Below, piece after piece: positions 48,740 to 57,554 of a stretch of DNA of 64,000 nucleotides (within the stretch, counting starts at the first letter, position 1; each line of letters starts with the position of its first letter). The DNA comes from Chloroflexota bacterium (lineage in GTDB: Bacteria > Chloroflexota > Dormibacteria > Dormibacterales > Dormibacteraceae), in assembly GCA_005883575.1 (NCBI GenBank), contig VBFH01000005.1, forward strand, positions 1 through 64,000, written 5' to 3'. The notes under the pieces were generated by a model. It was not told the DNA's origin. It did no database searches and was given only the letters and a program-made list of their open reading frames with translations. Both the position numbers and the translations under genes were made by a program.

Positions 48740-49858
48740 ATGAGCGAAGCCAGAATTCGTGACGCGATGCCACTAAAAGGGACCCGTGTCCTCGACCTGA
48801 CGCGGCTTTTGCCAGGCGCTTACTGCACCCTCCTCCTGGCCGACATGGGCGCCGATGTGATCAAGGTCGAAGAGCCCGGCAGCGGCGATTACATGCGCTC
48901 GACTCCACCGGTGGTCGATGGGCAGAGCGCGCTTTTCGACGCCATCAACCGCAACAAGCGCAGCATCACCCTCAACCTGAAATCCGATTTCGGGCGTGAG
49001 CTGCTGCTGCGCATCGTCGACACGGCCGACGTGCTCGTGGAGGGCAACCGTCCGGGCGTGATGGATCGTCTGGGCCTTGGGTGGAATGTTCTGCACACGC
49101 GGAATCGCCGCCTCGTCATGTGCTCGATCACCGGCTACGGGCAGGACGGTCCGTTCTCAGCGCGTGCCGGACACGACCTCAACTACATGGCGATCGCGGG
49201 GGCGCTTGGTTTGAACGGAGCACGTGACGGTCCGCCGGTTCCTCTTTCCGTCCAGGTCGCGGACATCGGGGGCGGAGGACTTCAACCGGCGGTCGCGATT
49301 CTCGGCGCGCTCGTCGCTGTGCAGCGTCGTGGCGAAGGTCGCTGGATCGACGTCTCGATGACCGACGGCGCCGTCAGCTGGCTGGCACTCGCTTTTGCGG
49401 CCCGCGCAGGCGGCGAACGTGTGGCGCGCGGCGACCAGAGACTCTCCGGTCGGTATCCCTGCTACCGCGTTTATGCATGCAAGGGTGGCGGCTACTACAG
49501 CGTGGCCGCCCTGGAACCCAAGTTCTGGAGTGCGCTGTGCGTGACCATGGAGCGGCCCGAGCTGGTTGAGCTGCAGTACTCCGAAGCCATGGACGCCCAC
49601 GCCACCCTGGAAAAGATCTTCGCGTCCAGGACGCGGGACCAGTGGGAAGAGATGCTGTCCGCACAGGACGCGTGCTGCGAGCCCGTGCTCGAGCTCGACG
49701 AGGTGGCATTGCATCCGCAGATCGCAGCTCGGCGGCTCTTCGAGCGCGGCGAGTCGCGCCACGCTCCCCACCTGGGCGAGCATACGGACGAGCTGCTCCG
49801 GGAGATCGGCGTCGACCCGGCAGGCGTCGACGAGCTGAAAGCTCAGGGCGTCATCTAG
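48740..49858 (+). CDS. CaiB/BaiF-family CoA transferase (class III)
   Basis: Encodes 372 residues. MPLKGTRVLDLTRLLPGAYCTLLLADMGADVIKVEEPGSGDYMRS is the typical family start. NRNKRSITLNLKSDFGR, NRPGVMDRLGLGW, ITGYGQDGPFSARAGHDLNYMAIAG (with the catalytic Asp in HDLNY) and PVPLSVQVADIGGGGL follow. It moves CoA between carboxylic acids; alpha-methylacyl-CoA racemases share the fold. Start at ATG 48740 or ATG 48767, the latter beginning at the conserved core. Its end overlaps coaE by 8 nt on the other strand. Confidence 0.88.
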   Translation: MSEARIRDAMPLKGTRVLDLTRLLPGAYCTLLLADMGADVIKVEEPGSGDYMRSTPPVVDGQSALFDAINRNKRSITLNLKSDFGRELLLRIVDTADVLVEGNRPGVMDRLGLGWNVLHTRNRRLVMCSITGYGQDGPFSARAGHDLNYMAIAGALGLNGARDGPPVPLSVQVADIGGGGLQPAVAILGALVAVQRRGEGRWIDVSMTDGAVSWLALAFAARAGGERVARGDQRLSGRYPCYRVYACKGGGYYSVAALEPKFWSALCVTMERPELVELQYSEAMDAHATLEKIFASRTRDQWEEMLSAQDACCEPVLELDEVALHPQIAARRLFERGESRHAPHLGEHTDELLREIGVDPAGVDELKAQGVI

Positions 49859-50447
49859 CGGAAGTCAGCTCAGTCCAGATCTTTTCCACCTGCTCGCGCG
49901 TGTGCTCGCGACTGCCGCTGTTGTCGATCACGTGCTGCGCGCGCCGGCGTTTCTCCTCGATGGGCAGCTGGGCCGCAATGATGGCGCGAGCGCGATCAGG
50001 GTCCATGCGTCGACCGGCGACCAGGCGCCGCACCTGCAATTTTTCCGGCGTGTAGACGAGCACGACGTCTCCGTACATCGGCTCCAAAGCGTTCTCGAAA
50101 AGCAGCGGCACGTCATGGACCACGATCTCTTTCCCGTCGTCGGCCGCGGCCACCGTGCGCTCGGCCATCCATTCCCGGACCAGCGGATGCACTATCGCGT
50201 TCAGCCGGCGCCGGGCGTCTTCGTCGTGGAAGACGAGCTCACCCAGCCGCGCACGGTCTATCTCGCCATTGCGTAGATATCCCGGGCCGAACTCGCTCAC
50301 CACCGCCTCGAAGCCCGGAGTCTGCGGCGCATAGACAGCGTGGCTCGCTTCGTCGGCGTCGACGATGGCGGCGCCCAGCTGGCGAAACATCTCGGCCACC
50401 GTCGACTTCCCCGACCCCGCGCCGCCCGTCAGGCCAATGAGCTTCAA
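49851..50447 (-). CDS. coaE: Dephospho-CoA kinase
   Basis: Encodes 198 residues, full length. P-loop GGAGSGKS (8-15), then IVDADEASHAVY, LGELVFHDEDARRRLNAIVHPLVRE, VVHDVPLLFENAL, and a lid region with RRLVAGRRMDPDRARAIIAAQLP. It catalyses the last step of CoA synthesis. Divergent from the fixC-like gene with a 9-nt gap. Confidence 0.94.
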   Translation of the reverse strand: MKLIGLTGGAGSGKSTVAEMFRQLGAAIVDADEASHAVYAPQTPGFEAVVSEFGPGYLRNGEIDRARLGELVFHDEDARRRLNAIVHPLVREWMAERTVAAADDGKEIVVHDVPLLFENALEPMYGDVVLVYTPEKLQVRRLVAGRRMDPDRARAIIAAQLPIEEKRRRAQHVIDNSGSREHTREQVEKIWTELTSAR

Positions 50448-50456
50448 TTTGATTCG

Positions 50457-51770
50457 GTGGCTGACGAGGAGAAGTTCGACGCGGTCGTCGTCGGCGCGGG
50501 TCCAGCGGGCAGCGCTGCCGCGATCACGATGGCAAAGGCCGGGCTACAGGTCGCTTTGCTCGAGCGCGGCGCGAAGCCAGGCGCCAAGAACGTCATGGGC
50601 GGCATCCTCTACAACCACTACCTCGAAGAGATCCTAGGCGAGGATTGGAAGCAGGCTCCGCTCGAGCGCCCGATCATCGAGGAGCGGCGCTGGCTGATGA
50701 CCGCGGAGGCCGCCATCGGCCTCGACTACAAGAACCTGCGCAACCGCGCTCACCCGCACTCCTACTCGGTGCTGCGCGCGCGCTTCGATCCCTGGTTTGC
50801 GGAACAGGCCGAGAAGGCGGGCGCGATGGTCGTCCCGGAGACGGTGGTCGACCGCTTGATCGTGAAGGACGGCCGCGTGGTCGGGGTCGGAACCGGGCGC
50901 GGCGACGACCTCCAGGCCGAGGTGACGATCGTGTGCGAGGGAATCGGTCTGGGCACGGGCTTGCTCGAGAGCACCGTCATCAACGGCAGGCCGCTCCGGC
51001 GCAACCTGCGCGCGGACGAGGTCGCCATGGCGGTCAAGGAGATCATGCAGCTCGATTCAGGGTTGATCGAGGAACGCTTCAACTGCGAGCCGGGCGAAGG
51101 GTGCACCATCGAATGCTTCGGCGACTCGACAATGGGGATGTCGGGCTTCATGTTCATCTACACGAACCGCGACACGCTCTCCGTCGGAGGTGGCGCGCTG
51201 CTGAGCGAGTTCAACAAGACCCTGCGCACGCCGAACGATCTGATGGAGCACTTCAAGCAGCATCCCGCGGTCAAGCCACTGCTGCGCGGGGCCGAGACGG
51301 TGGAATACCTGGCCCACTTGATTCCGGAGGGCGGCTATCGGGGCATCCCGAAAGTGTTCGGACCGGGTTATCTCGTGTGCGGCGACGCCGCGATGCTCTC
51401 CAATCCCGTGCACCGCGAGGGTTCGAACCTCGCGATGGAGTCAGGGCGGCTCGCCGGTGAGACGGTGGTCCGCGCCAAAGAGGCCGGCGACTTCTCCGAG
51501 CGAAAGCTGGCCGAGTACCGGGGGCGGCTCGACCACTCGTGGATCATGGCCGACATGAAGAAGTACGACAAAGCCGTCCCACTGCTGGAGCACAACCCAC
51601 AGCTCCTTTCGAAGTACCCCCAGGTCGCGGACCGCTCCCTCGACGAGTTCTTCCGCGTCGACGGAACGTCGAAATGGGATAAGCAAAAAAAGATCATGCG
51701 GATGCTGCGCAAAGAAGGATTGTTCCGGATGGGATGGGACACCTTCAAGTCAGTGTGGGCGATGAAGTGA
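50457..51770 (+). CDS. fixC: FixC/ETF-quinone oxidoreductase-like flavoprotein
   Basis: Encodes 437 residues from GTG 50457. FAD motif FDAVVVGAGPAGSAAAITMAKAGLQVALLERG, GGILYNHYLEEI, SYSVLRARFDPWFAEQAEKAGA, VAMAVKEIMQLDSGLIEERF, LIPEGGYRGIPKVFGPGYLVCGDAAMLSNP follow the FixC pattern. FixC moves electrons from an electron-transfer flavoprotein toward quinone or nitrogenase. No fixA, fixB or ferredoxin-like fixX is adjacent, so the partner must be elsewhere. A stop-overlapping GTG couples it to the next hydrolase. Confidence 0.85.
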   Translation: MADEEKFDAVVVGAGPAGSAAAITMAKAGLQVALLERGAKPGAKNVMGGILYNHYLEEILGEDWKQAPLERPIIEERRWLMTAEAAIGLDYKNLRNRAHPHSYSVLRARFDPWFAEQAEKAGAMVVPETVVDRLIVKDGRVVGVGTGRGDDLQAEVTIVCEGIGLGTGLLESTVINGRPLRRNLRADEVAMAVKEIMQLDSGLIEERFNCEPGEGCTIECFGDSTMGMSGFMFIYTNRDTLSVGGGALLSEFNKTLRTPNDLMEHFKQHPAVKPLLRGAETVEYLAHLIPEGGYRGIPKVFGPGYLVCGDAAMLSNPVHREGSNLAMESGRLAGETVVRAKEAGDFSERKLAEYRGRLDHSWIMADMKKYDKAVPLLEHNPQLLSKYPQVADRSLDEFFRVDGTSKWDKQKKIMRMLRKEGLFRMGWDTFKSVWAMK

Positions 51771-52777
51771 AATCCCTCCAGAGGACCGAAGACGGTGTCG
51801 TATTCGAAGACGGTTTGCTCGAGCTCAGCGACGGTCGGGAGATGGCGTGGCGTTGGTGGGGCGATCCGGACGGCAAGCCAGTTTTCCGCATCCAGGGCAC
51901 CCCGAGCTCGCGCCTGCAGCGGAACCCCGACGCCTCGGTGCAGCGGAACCTGGGCGTCCGGTTCCTGATGGCGGACCGGCCGGGCTATGGCGGTTCGACG
52001 CGAAAGCCAGGGCGCGGGATCGCTGACATCGCCGATGACTACGCCCAGCTTCTCGACGCGCATGGCCTCGACCGTGTGCCGGCGATGGGCACGAGCGGCG
52101 GAGGGCCGCACGTGCTTGCCCTGGCGGCCAGGCATCCGGACCGCGTTCCGGCCGCAACCGTGGTCGTGGGCGGGACACCGCTGCAGGGCGACGAGGTCGC
52201 GCGACTGGTCGGGGTGAACGCGCGAGGCTACGCCCTGGCGGAGGAACATCCGGACCGCGTTCCGGCCGCAACCGTGGTCGTGGGCGGGACACCGCTGCAG
52301 GGCGACGAGGTCGCGCGACTGGTCGGGGTGAACGCGCGAGGCTACGCCCTGGCGGAGGAAGGGTGGGAGCCGCTGCACGAGTTCCTGGTTGAGATTCGCG
52401 AGCGCCTGGTCGGCGACGAGGGCATGCAGGGCGTGCTGAGCGACGCCCCCGCGAGCGACCGGGCGATCATGACGGACCCGCTGTGGCAGCGAATGTCGCG
52501 CGAGAACATCGCCGAGACGCTCCGGCAGGGCGCCGAAGGTTGGACCGATGAATCCCTGGCCATGCACCGGGAGTGGGACTTCGACCCCGCCGACGTGAAG
52601 AGCTCGGTGACTTGGTGGCACGGCGATGACGACATGAACGCACCCCTGTCCGCGGCGCGACGCATCGTCGCGAGGCTGCCCGGAGTCGACCTGCGGGTGT
52701 GGCACGACGAGGGCCACTTCGCGTCACTCATCCATGACCGAGAGATCGTCGCGGAGCTTCTCTCGCGGTCGAGCTGA
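51767..52777 (+). CDS. Alpha/beta hydrolase with internal 38-residue tandem duplication
   Basis: Encodes 336 residues from GTG 51767 (overlapping the fixC TGA). Features: FRIQGTPSSRLQRNP, MADRPGYGGSTRKPGRG, nucleophile MGTSGGGPHVLALAARHP, WWHGDDDMNAPLSAARR (acid) and VWHDEGHFASLI (His). Immediately after the nucleophile helix a 38-residue block (HPDRVPAATVVVGGTPLQ to ALAEE) occurs twice in direct succession, identical at DNA level. The duplication sits at the strand after the nucleophile elbow and probably disturbs the fold. Without it the protein would be about 298 residues, the usual size. Confidence 0.82.
   Translation: MKSLQRTEDGVVFEDGLLELSDGREMAWRWWGDPDGKPVFRIQGTPSSRLQRNPDASVQRNLGVRFLMADRPGYGGSTRKPGRGIADIADDYAQLLDAHGLDRVPAMGTSGGGPHVLALAARHPDRVPAATVVVGGTPLQGDEVARLVGVNARGYALAEEHPDRVPAATVVVGGTPLQGDEVARLVGVNARGYALAEEGWEPLHEFLVEIRERLVGDEGMQGVLSDAPASDRAIMTDPLWQRMSRENIAETLRQGAEGWTDESLAMHREWDFDPADVKSSVTWWHGDDDMNAPLSAARRIVARLPGVDLRVWHDEGHFASLIHDREIVAELLSRSS
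52133..52360 (+). repeat. Perfect 114-bp tandem duplication inside the hydrolase gene
   Basis: 52133-52246 and 52247-52360 appear identical base for base (114 bp, 38 codons) and keep the reading frame. Zero divergence points to a very recent event or an assembly artefact. The two copies begin CATCCGGACCGC and end GCGGAGGAA. Confidence 0.95.
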
Positions 52778-52794
52778 CCGTGGTCACAGGGGAA

Positions 52795-54285
52795 TCAGCC
52801 CGAGATATTGACCTGTACCGTGTGGTAGCCACTGGCGCCGCTCGGGTAGCTTGGCGCGTTGCGAGCATCCTGGGCACTACCCATCGCGTCAGCGGCACGA
52901 ACCATCAGCCTGTAGGCCCCTTCTGACGAGGGCGTCCACATCGCCCGCCATACGACCCACGTGAGGTCCGAGAGCGGCGGGTCGAAGTCAGCGCTCCGCC
53001 AGCTGCGACCCTCATCCGTCGAGTACTCGACCTTGCTCACGCCGCGCGTCCCCGCGAAAGCAACGCCTCCGAGCTCGATCGCCCCCAGCTTGATGATGTC
53101 GCCGTCGCGCGGCACGTCGAACCGGGCCGTCGTCTTGACCACGGCGTTGTGGTCCCAACCCTGCTGCTCCCAGTACCCGCGCAGCTCCTGGTTGGCGAGG
53201 TCGATGCTGTCCAGCCACTTCGGGCCCTTCATCCCGTAGTGGCCCGGAATCAGGATCCGAGCCGGGAACCCGTGCGCCATCGGCAGCGGCGCACCGTCGA
53301 GTTCGTAGGCGACGAGGATCTCGCGCGCGCCGACCACAAGGCTCAGCGGCAGGCTCTCGGTGTAGCCGTCGCGCGCCTTGAAGCTGACCCAGCTCGCGTT
53401 GGCCTGGGGCGAGGCGCTGGCGACCAGGTCACGCAGCCTCACTCCGGTGAAGACGCCGGTGCTCATCAGGTCTCCGCCGACGTTGTTGCTGACGCATTCG
53501 AGGGTCACGTACTCCTGCGTCGCCGGCAGCGCGCGGAGGTCCCTGAGCGACAGGTTGAGGGATTTGTCGACCATCCCGCCCACCTGCAGCCTCCAGCTCT
53601 GCCCGTCCACCGACGGATCCCCGAAGTTCTTGGAGACGACATAGAAGTTCTGGACTGGGGTGATGTTGGGCGAGATACCGCGCAGCCCCAACTCGGGTGG
53701 ATTGAAGATCGCCCGATACCAGTCGGGGAGCAGGCGCAGTGCCAGGGCGCCCAGGCTCACCGCGGCGATCGAGATCGGCACGGTGGTCAGCAGGCGGCGG
53801 CGGCCCAGATCGACTCCTGAGGGCGGCTGGCCTCCGAACTGGAGCACGACGGCGTAGATCGCAAACAGCGCGGCCCAGATCAGCGGCGTCGCCGGCCCGT
53901 CATACAGCCCGAGCCAGCCGAGGCCCGCGATCGGCAGCAAGACGAGGCAGACGACCATCCAACCGAGGCCCGCGAACGCGAACGGAAGGTAGGGCGATGT
54001 CCACCGAAGGCTCGCGACGGCGGACAGGGCACCTAGAGCGCCCAGGGCCAGGATCATGGCGACGATCAACCCGATCTCTTCGATCACCTTGCCGGCATGC
54101 TGCAAGGTGTCGATGAGGAAGCCGAACAAGAAGCCCGGCATGAGCGAAAGCAGCGGCTCGTTCAGCAGTTCAGGCAGGGGACGCACACCAAGAAAGACGC
54201 CGGCGTAATACATCAGCGCAACAAGCGCCGTCCCGGCGATGCACCCCCAGCCGAAGCCGCTGAGCGCTGTCCGCTTACGTGTCAT
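52795..54285 (-). CDS. Membrane-anchored sulfite-oxidase-family molybdopterin enzyme
   Basis: Encodes 496 residues. About five or six membrane segments occupy residues 10-200. The oxidoreductase molybdopterin domain follows: YVVSKNFGDPSVDGQSWRLQVGG, LECVSNNVGGDLMSTGVFTGV with the Mo-ligand Cys264, and MAHGFPARILIPGHYGMKGPKWL. A Mo-co dimerisation-like domain (KVEYSTDEGRSWRSADFDPP) ends the protein. It is probably tethered to the membrane and oxidises or reduces a small sulfur or oxo compound; the true substrate is unknown. It adds a second molybdenum enzyme to the window and uses uncytidylated cofactor, unlike CoxL. Confidence 0.87.
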   Translation of the reverse strand: MTRKRTALSGFGWGCIAGTALVALMYYAGVFLGVRPLPELLNEPLLSLMPGFLFGFLIDTLQHAGKVIEEIGLIVAMILALGALGALSAVASLRWTSPYLPFAFAGLGWMVVCLVLLPIAGLGWLGLYDGPATPLIWAALFAIYAVVLQFGGQPPSGVDLGRRRLLTTVPISIAAVSLGALALRLLPDWYRAIFNPPELGLRGISPNITPVQNFYVVSKNFGDPSVDGQSWRLQVGGMVDKSLNLSLRDLRALPATQEYVTLECVSNNVGGDLMSTGVFTGVRLRDLVASASPQANASWVSFKARDGYTESLPLSLVVGAREILVAYELDGAPLPMAHGFPARILIPGHYGMKGPKWLDSIDLANQELRGYWEQQGWDHNAVVKTTARFDVPRDGDIIKLGAIELGGVAFAGTRGVSKVEYSTDEGRSWRSADFDPPLSDLTWVVWRAMWTPSSEGAYRLMVRAADAMGSAQDARNAPSYPSGASGYHTVQVNISG

Positions 54286-54373
54286 GGGAGAGGTTGTAGC
54301 ACCGATCCTTGTCGATTGCTTTACAGCGGAAAGTAACTACAAACGCCTCTACTGGTAGCATCGAGGAGTCGGC

Positions 54374-57300
54374 ATGCCCGCCCCGATCACCCCTGAGGAC
54401 CTTTACCGCTTCCGCTGGATCGATCACGTTCGCCTGAGCCCGGACGGCGACCGGGTCGCCTATCAGGTGGGCTGGGCGGACGCCGCTTCGCGGCAGAATC
54501 GCAGTCGAGTTGTCGTCCGCCGGCTGCTCGATCCCGAGCCCGTGGATCCGACCGCGGGGGTGCTCCGTGACCACTCGCCCGAGTGGTCGCCGGACGGCCG
54601 CAGCATTGCCTTTGTAAGCAAGGTCGGGGCCGCCGACCAGCTGTTTGTGCTCGACATCACGACCGGAGCTCCCCCTCAGCAGCTGAGCACGGTGCTTGAC
54701 GGCGTGGGCATGCCGCGGTGGTCACCGGATGGAGAGTGGATCGCCTTCTTGGGGGCGGTGCTCGCCGACGCTGACGGCGTGGTCGACGATCCGCGGCCAC
54801 CTGAGGGTCGGGAGCAGCTGCGCCGCGCTCCAGTCGCGCGGGTCGTACGCCGCCTCGACTACAAGCACGACGGTCGCGGTTACGTGGACGGCCGGTACCA
54901 CCACCTGTTTTGCGTCCCGGCCGCGGGCGGCGAGGTCAAGCAGCTCACCGACGGAGCCTGGGACGTAACCGACTTCGACTGGTCGCCGGACAGCGGCCGC
55001 ATCGTGGTCGCCGGCAACGCCGAGCCGGGCGCCGACCTGCAGCGCGAGCTGAACCTCTACCTCGTCGACCTCGACGCCAGACGGGTCCGGCTTGGAGGCG
55101 GCTTCTATCTGAGCTCCCCGATCTGGTCGCCCAAGGGTGACCTGATCGCGTTCATCGCCCCGAATGGACTCGACGTCGGCCTGCTGGAACGACTTTGGGT
55201 CGTGCCCCTGGCCGGCGGCGGCCCCCGCTGCCTGACCGCTAACTTCGACCAGGCGGTGAATGACAGCGTCATCAACGACATGCGCTCCGGGCACACGACC
55301 AGAGTCGCTTGGTCCACGGAAGGCGATCGCATCTACTTCCCAGCCAGCGGACCGGGCGTGACGACCATCCGGTCGGTCGACCTTGACGGCAACATCCGCG
55401 AGGACGCAGGCGGGCGGCGCCGGATCTACGACTTCGACCTCGCGTCGGGAGTGCTGGCCTTCTGCGCCTCCGACCCTCGCAGCCCGGGCGAGCTCTACAT
55501 GCTGACCAAGAGCGCCGAGGCGCGCGTCACCGACCTGAATCCGTGGCTGCACGACCGCTACATCGCCGAGCCCGAGCAGCAGTTCTTCACTGCGCCGGAC
55601 GGCTGGAGGCTCGAAGGGTGGGTGCTCAAGCCCCAGGACTTCGACCAGAGCCGGGTGTACCCGACGGTGATGGAGATCCACGGCGGCCCGCACGCCCAGT
55701 ACGGATGGTCCTTCTTCCACGAGCTCCAGGTCCTGGCGGGCATGGGCTTTGTCGTCTTCTACATGAACCCACGCGGCTCCGACGGCTATGGCGAGCGGTT
55801 TCGCCGCGACGTCGTGCGCGACTGGGCGGGCAAGGACTACATCGACCTCATGAGCTCGCTGGACCAGGCCATCGAACGCACCGGCTACATCGACAGCAAG
55901 CGGCTGGGCGTCGGCGGCGGCTCTTATGGCGGTTACATGACCAACTGGATCATCGGTCAGACCGACCGCTTCGCGGCTGCGGTCTCGATGCGGTCGATCT
56001 CCAACCTCGTGAGCGAGTACTCGCAGCACGACATCGTGTTGTGGGGCGTGCTCCAGCTCGGCCCGCCGCCCTGGCCTGACCTCGACGAGCTGTGGCGCCG
56101 CTCGCCGATCCGCTACGTGAAGAACGTGCGCACCCCTCTGCTGCTTACCGCGGGCGAGATGGATCTTCGCTGCGCGATGTCTCAGTCCGAAGAGCTGTTC
56201 GGTGCGCTGCGCCTGCTCGGCAAGACCGCGGAGCTGGTGCGATTCCCCGAGGAGTCGCATGACCTTTCGCGCGGCGGCCGGCCCGACCGGCGCGTCGAGC
56301 GGCTGAAGCGGATCGTCGCATGGTACGAGAAGTATCTCGGCACCGCGTCCGCGGAACGGCCGGCCCCGGAGGAGGTCACGCAGATTCTCCCCGTCCCGGC
56401 CGAGGCGCCGCGTGAATGGGCGAAGACCGTGGCGATCACGAACCGCTCCGACGAGGCCGCGCCCGTCTACGAGGTGGCTGCCGAGCAAGAGGTGGCGCCG
56501 GAACCGGCGCCCGTCGAGGCCGCGGAGCCGGAAGTCATCCAGCCCATGGTTCCGGAGTTCGCGACCGCGGAGGCGCCGATCGTCGAGCCGGAGGCTCTGC
56601 CCGACCTCCCGGAGCCCGAGGAGCCGCCGGCCGAGGCCGCGCCCGAATCGGGACCCGAGGCGGAGCCCGAGCTTGCCCCGATCGTCGCGGAGGCGGCGCC
56701 TGTCACCGAGCCGGAACCGGAACCGGAGCCGGTCGTCGAGCCCGCGGTCGAGCCGGAACCTTTGCCGGCGGTTGCTGAGGCGGAGCTGGTCCTCGAATCG
56801 GAACCCGAACCCGTCCTCGCCGAGGCGCAGGGAGAGCCGGAACCCGGATCGACCATCACCGAACCGGAGCTGCCCGCGTTCGACGAGCCGGTCGCGCCAC
56901 CTCCGCTACCCGAACAACCCGAGCCGCAGCCGGAGCCTGTAGGTGCGGCGAGCTCCTCCGCCGAGCCCACGGCTCAAGCTGCTCCCGACGTGAGCGCCAC
57001 GCTGGTTGCCTGGCCTACCGGTGCGCCAGCGGCAAGCCCCGAAAACGGAGCTCCGGCCGAGGCCGGCTCCTTCGAGGAGGCCACCTCTGTGATTCCGGCC
57101 TGGCAGCAGACCGACCCCAACGCCGACGCCAAGCGCACCGTCTCACTCCAGGCGATGCCACCGGAGGAGATCGCTTCAGGAGCGGGCTTTGCGGCGCTGC
57201 TGACGTTCGAATCGGGTCCGTTTGCCGGCCGCATCGTTGCCCTGCCAAACCAGATGGTGAGCATCGGCCGCGCGCCAGACAACGACGTGGTCGTGGGCGA

Positions 57301-57481
57301 TCCCGCAACCTCGGGGCATCACGGCAGGATCGAGGTCCGGACCGGCTCCTTCTGGATCAGCGACCTCGGCAGCACCAACGGCACGCTGGTCAACGGCGAG
57401 CCGGTGATTGAAAAGGAGCTCTCTGACCGCGACTTGATCGCGATCGGTCAGAACACGCTGCGCTTCACCCTCGAGGCCTGA
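54374..57481 (+). CDS. S9-family prolyl oligopeptidase fused to a C-terminal FHA domain
   Basis: Encodes 1035 residues. Residues 1-400 are WD40/PD40-like beta-propeller repeats (HSPEWSPDGRSIAFVSK, PRWSPDGEWIAFLG, FDWSPDSGRIVVAGN). The S9 catalytic domain (about 400-655) has Ser517 in GGGSYGGYMTNW, Asp597 in GEMDLRC and His629 in EESHDLSRGGRPDRR. No signal peptide is seen. A long Glu/Pro/Ala linker (about 690-900) leads to threonine motifs EEATSVIPAW (about 901) and KRTVSLQA (about 920), then an FHA domain (about 940-1035: VSIGRAPDNDVVV, SGHHGRIEV, DLGSTNGTLVNG). The FHA should bind a phosphothreonine, possibly its own TSVIP motif as in GarA. ATG 54374. Its regulation is inferred. Confidence 0.9.
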   Translation: MPAPITPEDLYRFRWIDHVRLSPDGDRVAYQVGWADAASRQNRSRVVVRRLLDPEPVDPTAGVLRDHSPEWSPDGRSIAFVSKVGAADQLFVLDITTGAPPQQLSTVLDGVGMPRWSPDGEWIAFLGAVLADADGVVDDPRPPEGREQLRRAPVARVVRRLDYKHDGRGYVDGRYHHLFCVPAAGGEVKQLTDGAWDVTDFDWSPDSGRIVVAGNAEPGADLQRELNLYLVDLDARRVRLGGGFYLSSPIWSPKGDLIAFIAPNGLDVGLLERLWVVPLAGGGPRCLTANFDQAVNDSVINDMRSGHTTRVAWSTEGDRIYFPASGPGVTTIRSVDLDGNIREDAGGRRRIYDFDLASGVLAFCASDPRSPGELYMLTKSAEARVTDLNPWLHDRYIAEPEQQFFTAPDGWRLEGWVLKPQDFDQSRVYPTVMEIHGGPHAQYGWSFFHELQVLAGMGFVVFYMNPRGSDGYGERFRRDVVRDWAGKDYIDLMSSLDQAIERTGYIDSKRLGVGGGSYGGYMTNWIIGQTDRFAAAVSMRSISNLVSEYSQHDIVLWGVLQLGPPPWPDLDELWRRSPIRYVKNVRTPLLLTAGEMDLRCAMSQSEELFGALRLLGKTAELVRFPEESHDLSRGGRPDRRVERLKRIVAWYEKYLGTASAERPAPEEVTQILPVPAEAPREWAKTVAITNRSDEAAPVYEVAAEQEVAPEPAPVEAAEPEVIQPMVPEFATAEAPIVEPEALPDLPEPEEPPAEAAPESGPEAEPELAPIVAEAAPVTEPEPEPEPVVEPAVEPEPLPAVAEAELVLESEPEPVLAEAQGEPEPGSTITEPELPAFDEPVAPPPLPEQPEPQPEPVGAASSSAEPTAQAAPDVSATLVAWPTGAPAASPENGAPAEAGSFEEATSVIPAWQQTDPNADAKRTVSLQAMPPEEIASGAGFAALLTFESGPFAGRIVALPNQMVSIGRAPDNDVVVGDPATSGHHGRIEVRTGSFWISDLGSTNGTLVNGEPVIEKELSDRDLIAIGQNTLRFTLEA

Positions 57482-57554
57482 GGCGCGAGCCCGAAAATCC
57501 CTCGCCTCCGCCATCCGGAGCCCATCGTAAGTCGGCCGGTACGCTTGCGGTCGT

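Noticed and set aside
52133-52360. Insertion-sequence or mobile-element origin of the 114-bp duplication
   Set aside because: No terminal inverted repeats, target-site duplication or transposase; it is a plain tandem copy of coding sequence.
54722-56488. 588-codon reverse frame
   Set aside because: Antisense to the S9 peptidase catalytic region; no domain seen.
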